From contig CM049322.1 of assembly GCA_026874595.1 (NCBI GenBank), forward strand, positions 2,091,900 to 2,155,899: a stretch of DNA of 64,000 bases, read 5' to 3'. The notes below the pieces were generated by a model. The model had not been told where the DNA came from and searched no databases. It was given only the letters and a program-made list of their open reading frames with translations. The translations under genes and the position numbers were made by a program. Source of the stretch: Sipunculus nudus. Lineage: Eukaryota > Annelida > Sipuncula > Golfingiida > Sipunculidae. Below, in pieces: positions 1 to 10,189 of this stretch (position 1 is its first letter; the number at the start of each line of letters is the position of its first letter).

Positions 1-198
1 AGGATGCGTGGCAGCGTAACATGGGTAGGGCAGAATTTAGTTACAAACTTATAAACTGAAAACCGTGGTGCATAGAGTTTCTTTCGCGTTGCATGAGTTT
101 ATAATACTGGCAGACACTCTTTATTTACATAATTAATTTTAACCTGCTTAAATGCCTAGCACAAGCTCGAGGGTGAGATGTGAGGAAAAAATATGTAC

Positions 199-324
199 CG
201 GCCAAAGGAGGTCCCACAGAGAAAGCAAGGCCTTGAAACATGGCGACAAAACCCAGAGAGTTCGTGAGCTGTGAGATCCCGAGAAGGGCCACCAACACGA
301 TAGGTCTCAGCGTCACCCACGTGG
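199..324 (-). CDS. MCT/SLC16-like transporter, exon 6 of those visible (partial gene)
   Basis: Minus-strand exon of 126 nt. The acceptor is ttttcag before 324 and the donor is GCCG|gtacat at 199. It enters and leaves in phase 1, which matches the exon at 924-1081. It encodes TWVTLRPIVLVALLG, then a hydrophobic stretch, and ends in GPPLAG. In MCT family members the segment running into TM11-12 has the same layout: a leucine-rich LVxLLG helix, a LTNxxG turn, FQG, then VGPPxAG. The stop codon is not in this exon, so TM12 and the cytosolic C-tail must lie off the left edge. The exon call is firm because phase, splice sites and family pattern agree. The transported substrate cannot be told from this part. 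Confidence 0.88.
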
Positions 325-923
325 CTGAAAATATAGATCACATGATGAACATGCTGAAATAATGAACGTATCATACAAGACGTGATAGACAAGTGTTGGA
401 TACAGTTTATTTGTGAGACCTGTATAAAAATAAAACAATTTAATGTCGAAAACTTAAAAAGAGAGCACATGCAAATTAAATAACATTTGCGGTTTATCGG
501 GAGGCATCCGTTTGCTTTTTGTTTTCTTTCCGGCGCTGATTAAAGCTGGTAAACGATATTTAATGATTAACAGGATGACACTGAAATGTGAAGTATTTCA
601 ACATATATGTAATCCAGATAATGTGTCTTACTGGAAATCTAGTTAAGAATATGTAACCTATATGAATTTGTCCAAGAACCAAATATACCCAAGTACCCAT
701 AACCAATTTAAACTGATCAGGCCCACGGAAAAATTAGATCAGACATTCCCAAAATATAGGCCAGTAACAAGAAAGATGAGAGGTGCCAAAATATAGTCAA
801 ACAAAAATTATCCATGGTCCAAGATGATAAGACTTGTCCATAAAAAACCCAGTTAGATCAAATGTGTCCAAATATAGCTGACTAAGATCATACCAAAACA
901 TGGCTTAATGAGACTAAACTTAC
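325..923. other. Intron 5 of the transporter gene
   Basis: AT-rich intron of 599 bp between exons at 199-324 and 924-1081. The minus-strand donor is G|gtaagt and the acceptor is ttttcag. I see no repeat array or RNA gene in it. Confidence 0.75.
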
Positions 924-1081
924 CCATACACAGCCCAAACATGGCCGACTCCACAACCATCAACCAGTAGTTCTCTGTAAACGGCACCAGGAGCGTCACG
1001 ACGGAAGCTGTCAGCAGTGCGCATGCGTTCAGGACGATGCAGGAAATCTGAGGTCGATCTGCCAACCAGCCGGCCATGACC
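924..1081 (-). CDS. MCT/SLC16-like transporter, exon 5
   Basis: Minus-strand exon of 158 nt. The acceptor is cttcctag before 1081 and the donor is ATGG|gtaagt at 924. It enters in phase 2, completing the arginine begun by the exon at 3157-3268, and leaves in phase 1. It begins VMAGWLADRP; with the upstream FGR this makes the FGR-x(n)-G-x(2)-ADRP loop typical of the TM8-TM9 junction of MCT proteins. Two hydrophobic segments follow: CIVLNACALLTASVVTLLV, and YWLMVVESAMFGLCMG. These fit TM9 and TM10. The reading frame is open across the whole exon. Confidence 0.9.
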
Positions 1082-1341
1082 CTAGGAAGATACCACGTAA
1101 ATTCTTAATGGTAAACAAGGTTAATTCTAGTTTGGTCAATTGTAACAGATCAGTGATGATATGGGTGTCAGTTTAACAGATGTATCCTTAATTTTTCATT
1201 TGAATTACACCGTGTATATAACATATGGTGTCTATTTATGATATTTACAATTAAGTAATGTGATAAGAACTAAGGGCACGGAAAGCAAAATACGTGCCAA
1301 CTCTACCAGCTATCAAATCACATATAAATAAACATGCCATA

Positions 1342-1480
1342 AACAAACAGCTGTACAGGGAAATATATTAGCTGTAAACAGACAGCTGTACAGGGAAATA
1401 CATTAGCTGTAAACAGACAGCTGTACAGGGAAATACATTAGCTGTAAACAGACAGCTGTACAGGGAAATACATTAGCTGC
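1342..1480. repeat. 35-bp tandem repeat, about 4 copies
   Basis: The unit contains ACAGACAGCTGTACAGGG followed by AAATACATTAGCTG and repeats about four times with one or two changes. It lies in intron 4 of the transporter gene. Confidence 0.85.
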
Positions 1481-3156
1481 GATATGGAACTGTTTAACCG
1501 TAACTTGTGTATTGACTGTTTCTTACTAACATACATTGGATCATGCTAGTCAAATCAAACACAACAACGTGTTAGTGCCCATTCCACTAGGGAGGGGTGG
1601 CTACTTTTGTGCAGGTTTATTACTATACTTCGTTCAACCACCCGTTTCCACATGTTTCTTTGCGATATTATTAAAATATTACTTTGTTTAAACAGACTGG
1701 CGTCACTTTCACCTACTATAATAAAGTGCAAAAACGCTCAATGTTTAACTGAAAGACATTTCGAGATTTTTTATTGGTTTGTTTTGTGAAAATAAAGCAC
1801 ATCCTGAAGAATGGTTGTATGAGCCGTTTCTATGACATAAAAATGACATGACAGTGGTACAACCATTGGTTTGGTATCAGGTTGTTGACACTACGGTCTG
1901 CTACATGTACTACGTTAACCTCTTTATACAGGTGTTTGCCAGTCCAGGCTACCTGATGAAGGTAGTTTGTACAAACAGTGTGTACATTTTTACAGTTAAT
2001 TGAAATATCGGCAACCGTGATGATGCCGCGTTCCTTGTAGAAGCGTCTGTAGTTCGTCTGTTGAATGGATATTCAAGTTGTTTACATCCTGACGTTAACA
2101 GGTCAGATTTAACTCCCGCGGAAACAAATAGATTGTCTCCCTTGTGTTGATTTAAATCACAACCAGGAAATTCACGCCTAGCATGTTGTAACCATTCTAT
2201 TTATTAACACAACTTGGTATCTCCTCCATCTCTGATACAAATATCGTCGACACATGAGGACACGGGTGGCCGACTTGGGTATAATGATAAATATATCAAC
2301 AAACACCGAAGCGACACAGCCTAGGTCGTGAGAGGCGACCCATGTATGCGTGGAGTAAAAATCACCCTGTGAGCAGGCAGCTGGCGACCTTGACCTTGCT
2401 CGGAGGTTAGTGATTCATCACGTGGTTGGCAGCCCGTCGCCGTTACGCGGCCTGACAGATAGTTACAGAGATGACGTCACCGCAGAGCCACTGTAACACA
2501 TGATACAATCATGGCCTATAAGCCTGCATAAGAACAATACACCACACAGCACCATCAGGTTACAGCGAACCAGCACGTTCCCTCTCCTCCATTCTGTTCT
2601 CCAAAAGTAAAAAAAAGTCAGATACTGCAGACCCTTGCCTGCTGCCATCTTGGTACTGGACTACAATTGAACTAAAATTTAAGTTTTTATTCTACCCACT
2701 GATTTCTAAAATCTGAATTTCAAATCAGGATCAATTTTAGGCGGATTGATATATTTTGGTACAAAACTTTTTTTCAAATGGAATTTTAAGTTACAGATAC
2801 GGACATACAACCATACTTGCATACACAATTTAAATGTTATTTGAAAAATGGCGCGAAACCAGAAAACGTATGATTTAAATGAGGCCTTTCAGCAGGGACA
2901 GAAAATTAGCCCAAGTGAGATGGAATTAAGCAGCTTCAGGTCGCATATGTTTAGGAAGCATATACTTTGAATATATCGCTTGTACACGCATGCGCACGTC
3001 CAACCTCACACATACACATGTCACTTCCGACTTCAAACCGGAAGCAGGAGTTTGACTTGGTATGCTCACTTATCTACAGTAAAAGCATATGTAAAACATT
3101 CAGTGAAATGAATAAAAATCAGAGCTTGTAACAGACAGAGATTTTAGATTACGTAC
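1481..3156. other. Remainder of intron 4 of the transporter gene
   Basis: About 1.7 kb of intron between exons at 924-1081 and 3157-3268. It has no long open frame with a family signature, no tandem array and no RNA gene that I can recognise. The short frames at 1607-1789 and 2463-2648 have no recognisable motif and are read as chance. Confidence 0.6.
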
Positions 3157-3268
3157 CTGCCGAAGGTGTTGGTAATGCCGGCGGCAGAAATAAGCAGAGC
3201 GGCGCGTCCCTTATCAACGCCACGTGACACGGCGTACGGCGCCAGGAATGTCATCACTGTAGAATGAG
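3157..3268 (-). CDS. MCT/SLC16-like transporter, exon 4
   Basis: Minus-strand exon of 112 nt. The acceptor is tcttacag before 3268 and the donor is GGCAG|gtacgt at 3157. It enters in phase 1 and leaves in phase 2. Joined to exon 3 it reads LWTTHSTVMTFLAPYAVSRG, then VDKGRAALLISAAGITNTFG. The order PYAVxRGVDKxxAALLxSxxGxxxxFGR is that of TM7-TM8 in MCT transporters. In this family the short cytosolic turn after TM8 ends in an arginine that is often important for transport. Here that arginine codon is split by the next intron. Confidence 0.9.
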
Positions 3269-3400
3269 CTGTAAGAACAAATATCTTATATCTACCAACA
3301 GCAATAATGTATATATCTACAGTATGGTTTAAAGTTGGCAACAGGAGGACATCCCCCTGGACAATTATCCCCCAGACAATTACTTGTTTATTGCATAAAT

Positions 3401-3405
<5 letters not shown>

Positions 3406-3453
<48 letters not shown>
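3406..3453. repeat. (TA)n microsatellite
   Basis: About 24 TA dinucleotides in intron 3 of the transporter gene. Confidence 0.95.
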
Positions 3454-3458
<5 letters not shown>

Positions 3459-3621
3459 ATTAAATATGGAGAATATACTGTTTAATATATACATTTAACA
3501 AAATATAAAGTCCCGTTAAATGTATGAAATGATAAGAATTAAAATTTTAAAAAATGAAGTTAACTAAAAATGGAATTGAATCATGTATAATTTTATCATG
3601 ATTTGTTTGTTTAGGGGGCAC

Positions 3622-5240
3622 TGGTTTTCAACAGTGTTACCATTGAAATATTCAGTTCATAATGTACACTGGTTTACCACAGTTTTACCATTGAAATATT
3701 CCGTTCATAATGTACACTGGTGTTACCATTGAAATATTCCGTTCATAATGTACACTGGTTTACCACAGTGTTGCCATTCAAATATTTAGTTCATAATGTC
3801 CACTTGGACTACAGCGTTGCCATTCAAATATTTAGTTCATAATGTACACTGGTTTTCTACAGTATTATCATTGAAATATTTAGTTCATACTGTCCACTGC
3901 TTTATCACAGTGTTACCATTGAAATATTCCGTTCATAATATACACTGGTTTTCCACAGTGTTACCATTAAAATATTCATTTCATAATGTACACTGGTTTT
4001 CCACAGTATTACCATTGAAATATTCCTTTCATACTGTACACTGCTTTACCACAGTGTTACCATTGAAATATTCCGTTCATAATATACACTGGTTTTCCAC
4101 AGTGTTACCATTAAAATATTCATTTCATAATGTACACTGGTTTTCCACAGTATTACCATTGAAATATTCCGTTCATACTGTACACTGCTTTACCACAGTG
4201 TTACCATTGAAATATTCCGTTCATATTGTACACTGGTTTACCAAAGTGTTACCATTGAAATATTCCGTTCATAATGTACACTGATTTACCAGAGTGTTAC
4301 CATTGAAATATTCCTTTCATACTGTACACTGCTTTACCACAGTGTTACCATTGAAATATTCCGTTCATATTGTACACTGGTTTACCAAAGTGTTACCATT
4401 GAAATATTCCGTTCATAATGTACACTGATTTACCAGAGTGTTACCATTGAAATATTTCGTGTATAATGTACACTGGTTTTCCACAGTGTTACCATTGAAA
4501 TATTCCTTTCATACTGTACACTGCTTTACCACAGTGTTACCATTGAAATATTCCGTTCATATTGTACACTGGTTTACCAAAGTGTTACCATTGAAATATT
4601 CCGTTCATAATGTACACTGATTTACCAGAGTGTTACCATTGAAATATTTCGTGTATAATGTACACTGGTTTTCCACAGTGTTACCATTGAAATATTCCTT
4701 TCATAATGAACACTGCTTTACCACAGTGTTACCATTGAAATATTCCGTTCATAATGTACACTGGTTTACCAAAGTGTTACCATTCAAATATTTAGTTCAT
4801 AATGTACACTGGTTTACCAAAGTGATACCATTCAAATATTTAGTTCATAATGTACACTGCTTTACCACAGTGTTACCATTGAAATATTCCTTTCATAATG
4901 TACACTGCTTTACCACAGTGTTACCATTGAAATATTCCGTTCATAATGTACACTGGTTTACCAAAGTGTTACCATTGAAATATTCCTTTCATAATGTACA
5001 CTGCTTTACCACAGTGTTGCCATTGAAATATTCCGTTCATAATGTACACTGGTTTACCAAAGTGTTACCATTGAAATATTCCGTTCATAATGTAAACTGG
5101 TTTACCAAAGTGTTACCATTGAAATATTCCGTTCATAATGTACACTGGCTTACCAAAGTGTTACCATTAACACTAATATTCCGTTCATAATGTACACTGG
5201 TTTACCACAGTGTTACCATTAACACTAATATTCCGTTCAA
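3622..5240. repeat. 48-bp minisatellite, about 33 copies
   Basis: The monomer runs TTACCATTGAAATATTCC, GTTCATAATGTACACTGG, TTTACCACAGTG (48 bp in total). Copies differ at a few sites, for example CCGTTC/CCTTTC/TAGTTC and CACTGG/CACTGC. Sub-blocks are themselves duplicated: a block of about four monomers near 4300-4440 recurs near 4480-4620. Because 48 is a multiple of three, plus-strand frames of up to 186 codons pass through with a 16-residue period. They run antisense to the gene, inside an intron, and are interrupted. I read the array as a noncoding minisatellite in intron 3. Confidence 0.92.
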
Positions 5241-5507
5241 GCCATTTAAACACTAAGAGGAGACTTTGAGATTTTAATAGTTTTTGGATGCTCTTTACTT
5301 AATTGCTTGTAGAATATAGATCACTGTGAGCTTATTTTGGGACAATATTTTGCCAGGGTATGTGGATACTGAACAAGAACCTGATAGATCTGATGGTATA
5401 GATGTGTCCTGCAAACGGCCGGGCTGCTGGTGGGTCAGCGCTTTAACTCAGTAGGACTAAAGACATGCTAAGTTATATTATGACAATAATGTCAAAAAAA
5501 AACCTAC

Positions 5508-6317
5508 TTGTCCAGAGTGTGGCCGAGACAGCATAAAGCCAGAACAAATGACTGGAGCAGGTCCTCAGGCATCCCGTCACCACGCTCAGGGAGCCTTTAG
5601 CTCCCTCCGGCACGCATGCGCACCGATCACACTGACAATCCTCGATACAATTCTCACAGTTCTCCTCTAGACTCACACAGTCCCGAGAATGCAGCGATTC
5701 TAAGCCTGGGCGATAATTAGGGATGCTAACTAGACTGCCGCTGTAAAAGATGTCTGAGCGGTGGAGAGGTTTGAGCGGGGCCAGTTTGTGAGTACTGTAC
5801 ATCACTTCCTCTGGAGACCGGATGTGATCCAGTGAGTGTGACAGCGGACGTTTGTTATCGAGGAGATATTTACGATTCTTTAGCGGAAGCGGTAAGGGGC
5901 CCATGAAGCTCCGGTGGACGTTATTGTTAGCGGAAAGTCGGTTAATTTTTCCTAGAGATGAGGTGTAATTTCCCGGGAGGCTAATGAGGCTCTTGGTGCC
6001 TCCATCTTCATCCGTTACCATGACACTGGGTATCTTCTCATCTTGCTTAGTAATCTCTTTAGTGACAGTCATTACTGGACGCGTCAGGGGACGGAAGAGG
6101 GCGCCACATACACAGCAGTTTAACAAGAGTCCGCTGAGTATGAGCGTCCCTCCCCGCCACGTGTAGGTATCCTGTAGATATGTACAGAGAGGGGCGAACA
6201 CGAAAACCCCGACCCCGGAGCCGCACATAGCCAGCCCGCTAGCCAGCGCCCGGTGACGCTCAAAGTACAGTCCTACCATGATGATGGGCGGCAGGAAGGC
6301 CATGCTGAACCCGAACC
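5508..6317 (-). CDS. MCT/SLC16-like transporter, exon 3 (large central exon)
   Basis: Minus-strand exon of 810 nt. The acceptor is tttttgtag before 6317 and the donor is GGACAA|gtaggt at 5508; it is phase 1 at both ends. It starts GFGFSMAFLPPIIMVG (TM4). Next comes YFERHRALASGLAMCGSGVG, the second conserved MCT signature (YFxxRRxLAxGxAxxGxxxG), then TM5 (VFVFAPLCTYL) and TM6 (GGTLILSGLLLNCCVCGALFRP). About 150 residues of polar cytosolic loop follow, as in MCT family members, with a cysteine cluster near its end (ENCENCIEDCQCDRCAC). It closes with the start of TM7 (SHLFWLYAVSATLW). The first 108 nt have been copied six times in the adjoining intron. The predicted location is the plasma membrane; the substrate is unknown. 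Confidence 0.93.
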
Positions 6318-6381
6318 CTACAAAAAAAAGGCAAAGTCAGCTGAGCCTATATAAAGCAACAAAAAGAAAACACAAGCAAAC

Positions 6382-6489
6382 CGACCACGGAGCCGCACAT
6401 AGCCAGCCCGCTAGCCTGTGCCCGGTGACGCTCAAAGTACAGTCCTACCATGATGATGAGCGGCAAGAAGGCCATGCTTAACCCGAACC
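6382..6489 (-). pseudogene. Exon-3 fragment copy 1
   Basis: 108 nt, preceded by an acceptor and followed by GTTTGC. It is open in phase 1 to phase 1 and reads GFGLSMAFLPLIIMVG then YFERHRAQASGLAMCGSVV. It duplicates TM4 and the second MCT signature. It may be a cassette exon or only a fossil. Confidence 0.7.
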
Positions 6490-6551
6490 CTACAAAAAAG
6501 GCAAAGTCAGCTGAGCGTATATATATCAATATCAAGACGACACAAGCAAAC

Positions 6552-6659
6552 CGACCACGGAGCCGCACATAGCCAGCCCGCTAGCCAGCGCCCGGTGACG
6601 CTCAAAGTACAGTCCTACCATGATGATGGGCGACAAGAAGGCCATGCCGAACCCGAACC
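6552..6659 (-). pseudogene. Exon-3 fragment copy 2
   Basis: 108 nt, acceptor present, open frame. It reads GFGFGMAFLSPIIMVG then YFERHRALASGLAMCGSVV, and is the closest copy to the real exon in the signature part. Confidence 0.7.
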
Positions 6660-6724
6660 CTACAAAAAAAAGGGCAAAGTCAGCTGAGCCTAAATAAAGC
6701 AATATCAAGACAACACAAGCAAAC

Positions 6725-6832
6725 CGACCACGGAGCCGCACATAGCCAGCCCGCTATCTAGTGCCCGGTGACGCTCAAAATACAGTCCTACCATGATGAT
6801 GGGCGGCAAGCAGGCCATGCTTAACCCGAACG
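6725..6832 (-). pseudogene. Exon-3 fragment copy 3
   Basis: 108 nt, open frame. It reads AFGLSMACLPPIIMVG then YFERHRALDSGLAMCGSVV. The acceptor-side base change converts the first glycine to alanine. Confidence 0.68.
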
Positions 6833-6892
6833 CTACAAAAAAGGCAAAATTAACTAACCTAATAAAACAATATCAAAACAACACAAGCAAAC

Positions 6893-7000
6893 CGACCACG
6901 GAGCCGCACATAGCCAGCCCGCTATCTAGTGCCCGGTGACGCTTAAAATACAGTCCTATCATGATGATTGGCGGCAAGAAGGCCATGCTTAACCCGAACG
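6893..7000 (-). pseudogene. Exon-3 fragment copy 4
   Basis: 108 nt, open frame. It reads AFGLSMAFLPPIIMIG then YFKRHRALDSGLAMCGSVV. It shares the A and D changes with copy 3, so the two are recent sisters. Confidence 0.68.
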
Positions 7001-7062
7001 CTACAAAAAGGGCAAAATTAACTAAGCGTATATAAAGCAATATCAAAACAACACAAGCAAAC

Positions 7063-7170
7063 CGACCACGGAGCCGCACATAGCCAGCCCGCTATCTAGT
7101 GCCGGGTGACGCTCAAAATACAGTCCTACCATGATGATTGGCGGCAAGAAGGCCATGCTTAACCCGAACC
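7063..7170 (-). pseudogene. Exon-3 fragment copy 5
   Basis: 108 nt, open frame, with RHP in place of RHR in the signature and the shared D before SGLAM. Confidence 0.68.
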
Positions 7171-7234
7171 CTACAAGAAAAGGGCAAAGTCAGCTGAGCC
7201 TATATAAAGCCATATCAAGACAACACAAGCAAAC

Positions 7235-7342
7235 CGACCACGGAGCCGCACATAGCCAGCCCGCTAGCCAGTGCCCGGTGACGCTCAAAGGACAGTCATA
7301 CCATGATGATTGGCGGCAAGAAGGCCATGCTTAACCCGAACC
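7235..7342 (-). pseudogene. Exon-3 fragment copy 6, with stop codon
   Basis: 108 nt with acceptor, but GTATGA follows the PPIIM part, so a stop interrupts the frame. It is the outermost copy. Confidence 0.75.
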
Positions 7343-7721
7343 CTACAAAAAAAGGGCAACATCAGGACAACGCGTGCAGATATGAGGCGATAAAATGTGG
7401 TCGTATCAGAGACATTTATCGCAAGCTATGTGTACAACTGTTGCCGAGACCAATTTCAAGGGGATTGGCGACAATGTTTTTGAAAAGAATGTGTCGTTAA
7501 TTACATAAAAGACAGTTCCTAGACGTCTGCCACTGATGTTTTGGTGAGTATTAACTTTTCAAATCTCTCAGGTAAGATCACAAGATACACTCTATTAAAT
7601 CACTGAAGTACACGAGAGCAAACTATAATACATTTCCAAATAAAGATTAAAGGAACAAAAGATTTAGTGGGTAAATATCCAATTAGTGTCTCTGCCAAAA
7701 GGGTATGCGTTCGTCCTTTTC

Positions 7722-7762
<41 letters not shown>

Positions 7763-8217
7763 CACGACACCCAATCAATCAGGACTGGAATCAGGACATT
7801 TCAGGAATGTGTCAATGAAGAATGGAATGAATTTCGGTGAGGATCCGGCACATGAACTTGATTTTGGAAAATCATCAAAGAACATTGTGAAATGTGCATT
7901 TACTTATGCACAAAGGAGCCTTGGCATTTTTACCGAATAAGTGAATGCAATCACGGTTTTTGGAGTATCCGACAACAGGGACACCCATATGGCAGAGGCT
8001 GACATTCCTTAAAATACACAGTTTTAATCTTATCATTACATTTTCATTGAAACTTTCAGATGTCCAATGCTTAAATCTAGTTTATAATTATTGATCATCA
8101 ATAAACTGTCAACTGCACATTGATTACTATGTTCTAAATTCAAGACGTGTATAGTTTTATGAAACCCGCCCTCTTTCATGATAAAACTCTTGGCATGTTC
8201 CTGTATAATCCACTTAC
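7343..8217. other. Rest of intron 2, with a (TG)n microsatellite
   Basis: Intron sequence between the exon-copy array and the exon at 8218-8361. It has a (TG)n run at about 7722-7760 and otherwise no recognisable element. Confidence 0.75.
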
Positions 8218-8361
8218 CTCCGATAATGCCGTACGTGACGATCAGGGCGTCAACACTCGGCACCCAGATACTCACAATGAAGGCACCGGATGACACCAGG
8301 GCGCCACCTATCGTCACGGCACGGCATCCCCAATGATTTACCAAGGCGCTCACCAGGGGGC
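8218..8361 (-). CDS. MCT/SLC16-like transporter, exon 2
   Basis: Minus-strand exon of 144 nt. The acceptor is gtttcag before 8361 and the donor is GGAG|gtaagt at 8218; it is phase 1 at both ends. It reads GPLVSALVNHWGCRAVTIGG, then ALVSSGAFIVSIWVPSVD and ALIVTYGIIG. This fits the TM2-TM3 loop (GPLxxxLxxxxGxRxVxxxGG, well conserved in MCT proteins), TM3, and the start of TM4. TM4 continues directly into GFGFSM of exon 3. Its downstream intron carries the six exon-3 copies, so any cassette inclusion would add sequence between this exon and exon 3. Confidence 0.92.
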
Positions 8362-8694
8362 CTGAAACGAAGAGTGACCTGCGCGATTTATTTATTTTCT
8401 GATGCGGGATACATTGTCTTATATTCAGTAAAGCTGACATTAGTAAAAAACATGTATATATATATATATATTTCCCAGACAATCGTTAACAGTAAATCGG
8501 AGATTTCGTTAAGATGTTAACAGTAGCACAAAATGTATCTGTTTGCATTAAAGTAACAAACCATAATGGTTGTTATTCTATGAACCAACTGTCCAACTAT
8601 AATTGTTTAATGAGTAAACGAGTATATCAATGTTAGTAATTCAATTTAATTATACCCATAATTATTACAAAGTACGGTAGAGGGAGCCACTCAC

Positions 8695-8964
8695 CTGCCA
8701 GGAGACTCATCCCCATCAGAGTGGAGCCGACCAGCGCCGTCTTCCCCCGCGCATCCCGGAAGTACTCCAGCAACTCCAGGAAGAAGACGCCGAACGAGAA
8801 CAATACGCCATCCAGTACAAACATGACGACAAACGACCCCACACAGACCACCCACCCCCAACCACCGTCCGGCGACACCGGCAGCCCCCCGTCATCACCC
8901 TTACTCCTCTCTTCTCTCACTCCCATCTCCGTCTCTTCTCCCTCCGGGACCGGAGACAGACCTC
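8695..8964 (-). CDS. MCT/SLC16-like transporter, exon 1 of those visible (N-terminus and TM1)
   Basis: Minus-strand exon of 270 nt. An acceptor (tttccgtag) precedes 8964 and the donor is GGCAG|gtgagt at 8695, leaving in phase 1. An ATG at 8926-8924 (context GGAGATGG) is the likely start: MGVREERSKGDDGG, then SPDGGWGWVV. The last contains the first MCT family signature (D/E-G-G/S-W/F-G/A-W) at the mouth of TM1. TM1 (VCVGSFVVMFVLDGVLFSFG) and the start of TM2 follow. The frame stays open upstream of this ATG to the acceptor, so a short coding exon further right is also possible. I could not place the upstream exon or a promoter. The substrate (lactate or pyruvate, thyroid hormone, creatine and so on across the family) is not determinable. 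Confidence 0.92.
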
Positions 8965-9004
8965 CTACGGAAAGAAAGACAGCTTTGTTAACATACATAT
9001 TATA

Positions 9005-9045
9005 CCCCCCCCCCCACATACATATTATACCCCCCCCCCCCCCCC
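9005..9045. repeat. Two poly-C runs around an ACATACATATTATA spacer
   Basis: Runs of 11 and about 16 C. They are prone to length error in assembly. Confidence 0.85.
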
Positions 9046-9385
9046 ACCAACACCAAAACACATCCACCAACACCCAAACACATCCACCAACACACAACCA
9101 CTTCAACCAACACCCAAACACATCCACCAACTCCCAAACATATCCACCAACACCCAAACACATCCATCAACACCCAAACACATCCACCAACACCCAGCCA
9201 CATCCACCAACACCCAAACACATCCACCAACTCCCAAACACATCAACCAACACCCAAACACATCCACCAACACCCAAACACATCCATCAACACCCAAACA
9301 CATCCACCAACACCCCAACACATCACCCAACACCCAAACACATCAACCAACACCCAAACACATCCACCAACACCCAAACAAAGCC
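9046..9385. repeat. 20-bp minisatellite, about 17 copies
   Basis: The unit is CATCCACCAACACCCAAACA, with variants such as CATCAACC and CTCCCAAACA. The C-rich strand gives a PPTPKHIHQ-like frame and the complement a GGCVWVLVDVF-like frame. Neither is a credible protein. Confidence 0.93.
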
Positions 9386-9486
9386 AGTGTCCAGCCAGAG
9401 TGTGTTGTACAGAACTCCGGTCGTATCAGGTGACGGATCATTGTGGAATTGGTTTATTTTCCTCAGTTTTTTTTCTATATATAATG

Positions 9487-9695
9487 TCTGACATAATTCC
9501 ATGGGTGACACGCTCGGTTCTCTACGCGGGCGACCCGAATGCGATTCCCAGCGTAGCTCAAAGGGTTGGTTGAGGATTCCAGTTGAAGGCCGGTGATTTT
9601 CTCCGGCCCTCCGGCTTCTTGACTACTGGCCGCCATTACCCAAGCCTTGGAAAGAGCTTTTCATCAGTTATTATAATAAGTTGAAAAATCCAAGT
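9487..9695 (+). mobile_element. tRNA-derived SINE
   Basis: A tRNA-like head is visible in GGGTGACACGCTCGG...GCGGGCGACCCGAATGCGATTCCCAGCG, where GCGATTCCC fits a pol III B box. A conserved central block follows (GTGATTTTCTCCGGCCCTCC, then GGCTTCTTG), resembling the shared domain of many invertebrate SINEs. The sequence decays into AT-rich DNA by about 9690. The copy is old and not expected to be active. Confidence 0.65.
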
Positions 9696-10189
9696 ATAAT
9701 TTAAAATTTTTTTTTATTAAATCATACTTGAAACTTCCTCTTTGGGTCTTCCGGACTTGTTCATTTCCAACTTTAATCGAATATACAAACCAAAGCAGGC
9801 ATGCTCGACACGCTGTGCTTGTACTTCACTGGTGGATGGAGAGATCGCACACTTGAGGCAAAGACCTGTGCCAGGGGTCTCAGCGTTAAGAATAGTTTGG
9901 ACAAGCTTCGCAGCCTCGCAGATATAAATCCAGCTCTCTGACTACCACACTAGCACGCTCCATGGGGGCTGTCAGAGGTTGTTCCATTGTTTGATATAAC
10001 CAAGTGGACTTTGACAGGTCTTACTGGGCCACGTACGGGTATCAGGACATGATGACTTTTAAATGCGTATTAACAGAACTATGAATATAGAGATAAACAA
10101 GGGAGACATCCTTGTAAGTTGTCTGTCTTTCATATTCTATTATCAAATTTAATCAATGCTGATATAACTGGATTAACCAGCCTGAAGAT
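9696..10189. other. Unassigned sequence
   Basis: I see no gene, RNA or repeat structure. The short plus-strand frame at 9742-9927 has no family signature. Confidence 0.5.

Larger units (their letters stand above)
6318..7400 (-). repeat. Tandem array of six copies of the 5' part of transporter exon 3
   Basis: Six units of 168-173 bp follow the genuine exon 3 in head-to-tail order inside intron 2. Read on the minus strand, each holds a pyrimidine-rich tract, a TAG or CAG-type acceptor, 108 nt matching the start of exon 3, and about 62 nt of intron-like DNA. The exon-like parts are 6382-6489, 6552-6659, 6725-6832, 6893-7000, 7063-7170 and 7235-7342. Every one is exactly 108 nt and is followed by GTTTGC in place of the genuine exon's continuation. 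Copies 1-5 are open in the exon frame. Copy 6 has TGA after MV. Substitutions include A-to-D before SGLAM in copies 3-5. Confidence 0.93.

Noticed and set aside
3796-5190. Plus-strand frames of 60-186 codons with a 16-residue period
   Set aside because: They are translations of the 48-bp intronic minisatellite, antisense to the gene and interrupted by stops.
8721-9491. Plus-strand proline/threonine-rich frame of 256 codons
   Set aside because: Antisense to transporter exon 1 and then a translation of the 20-bp minisatellite.
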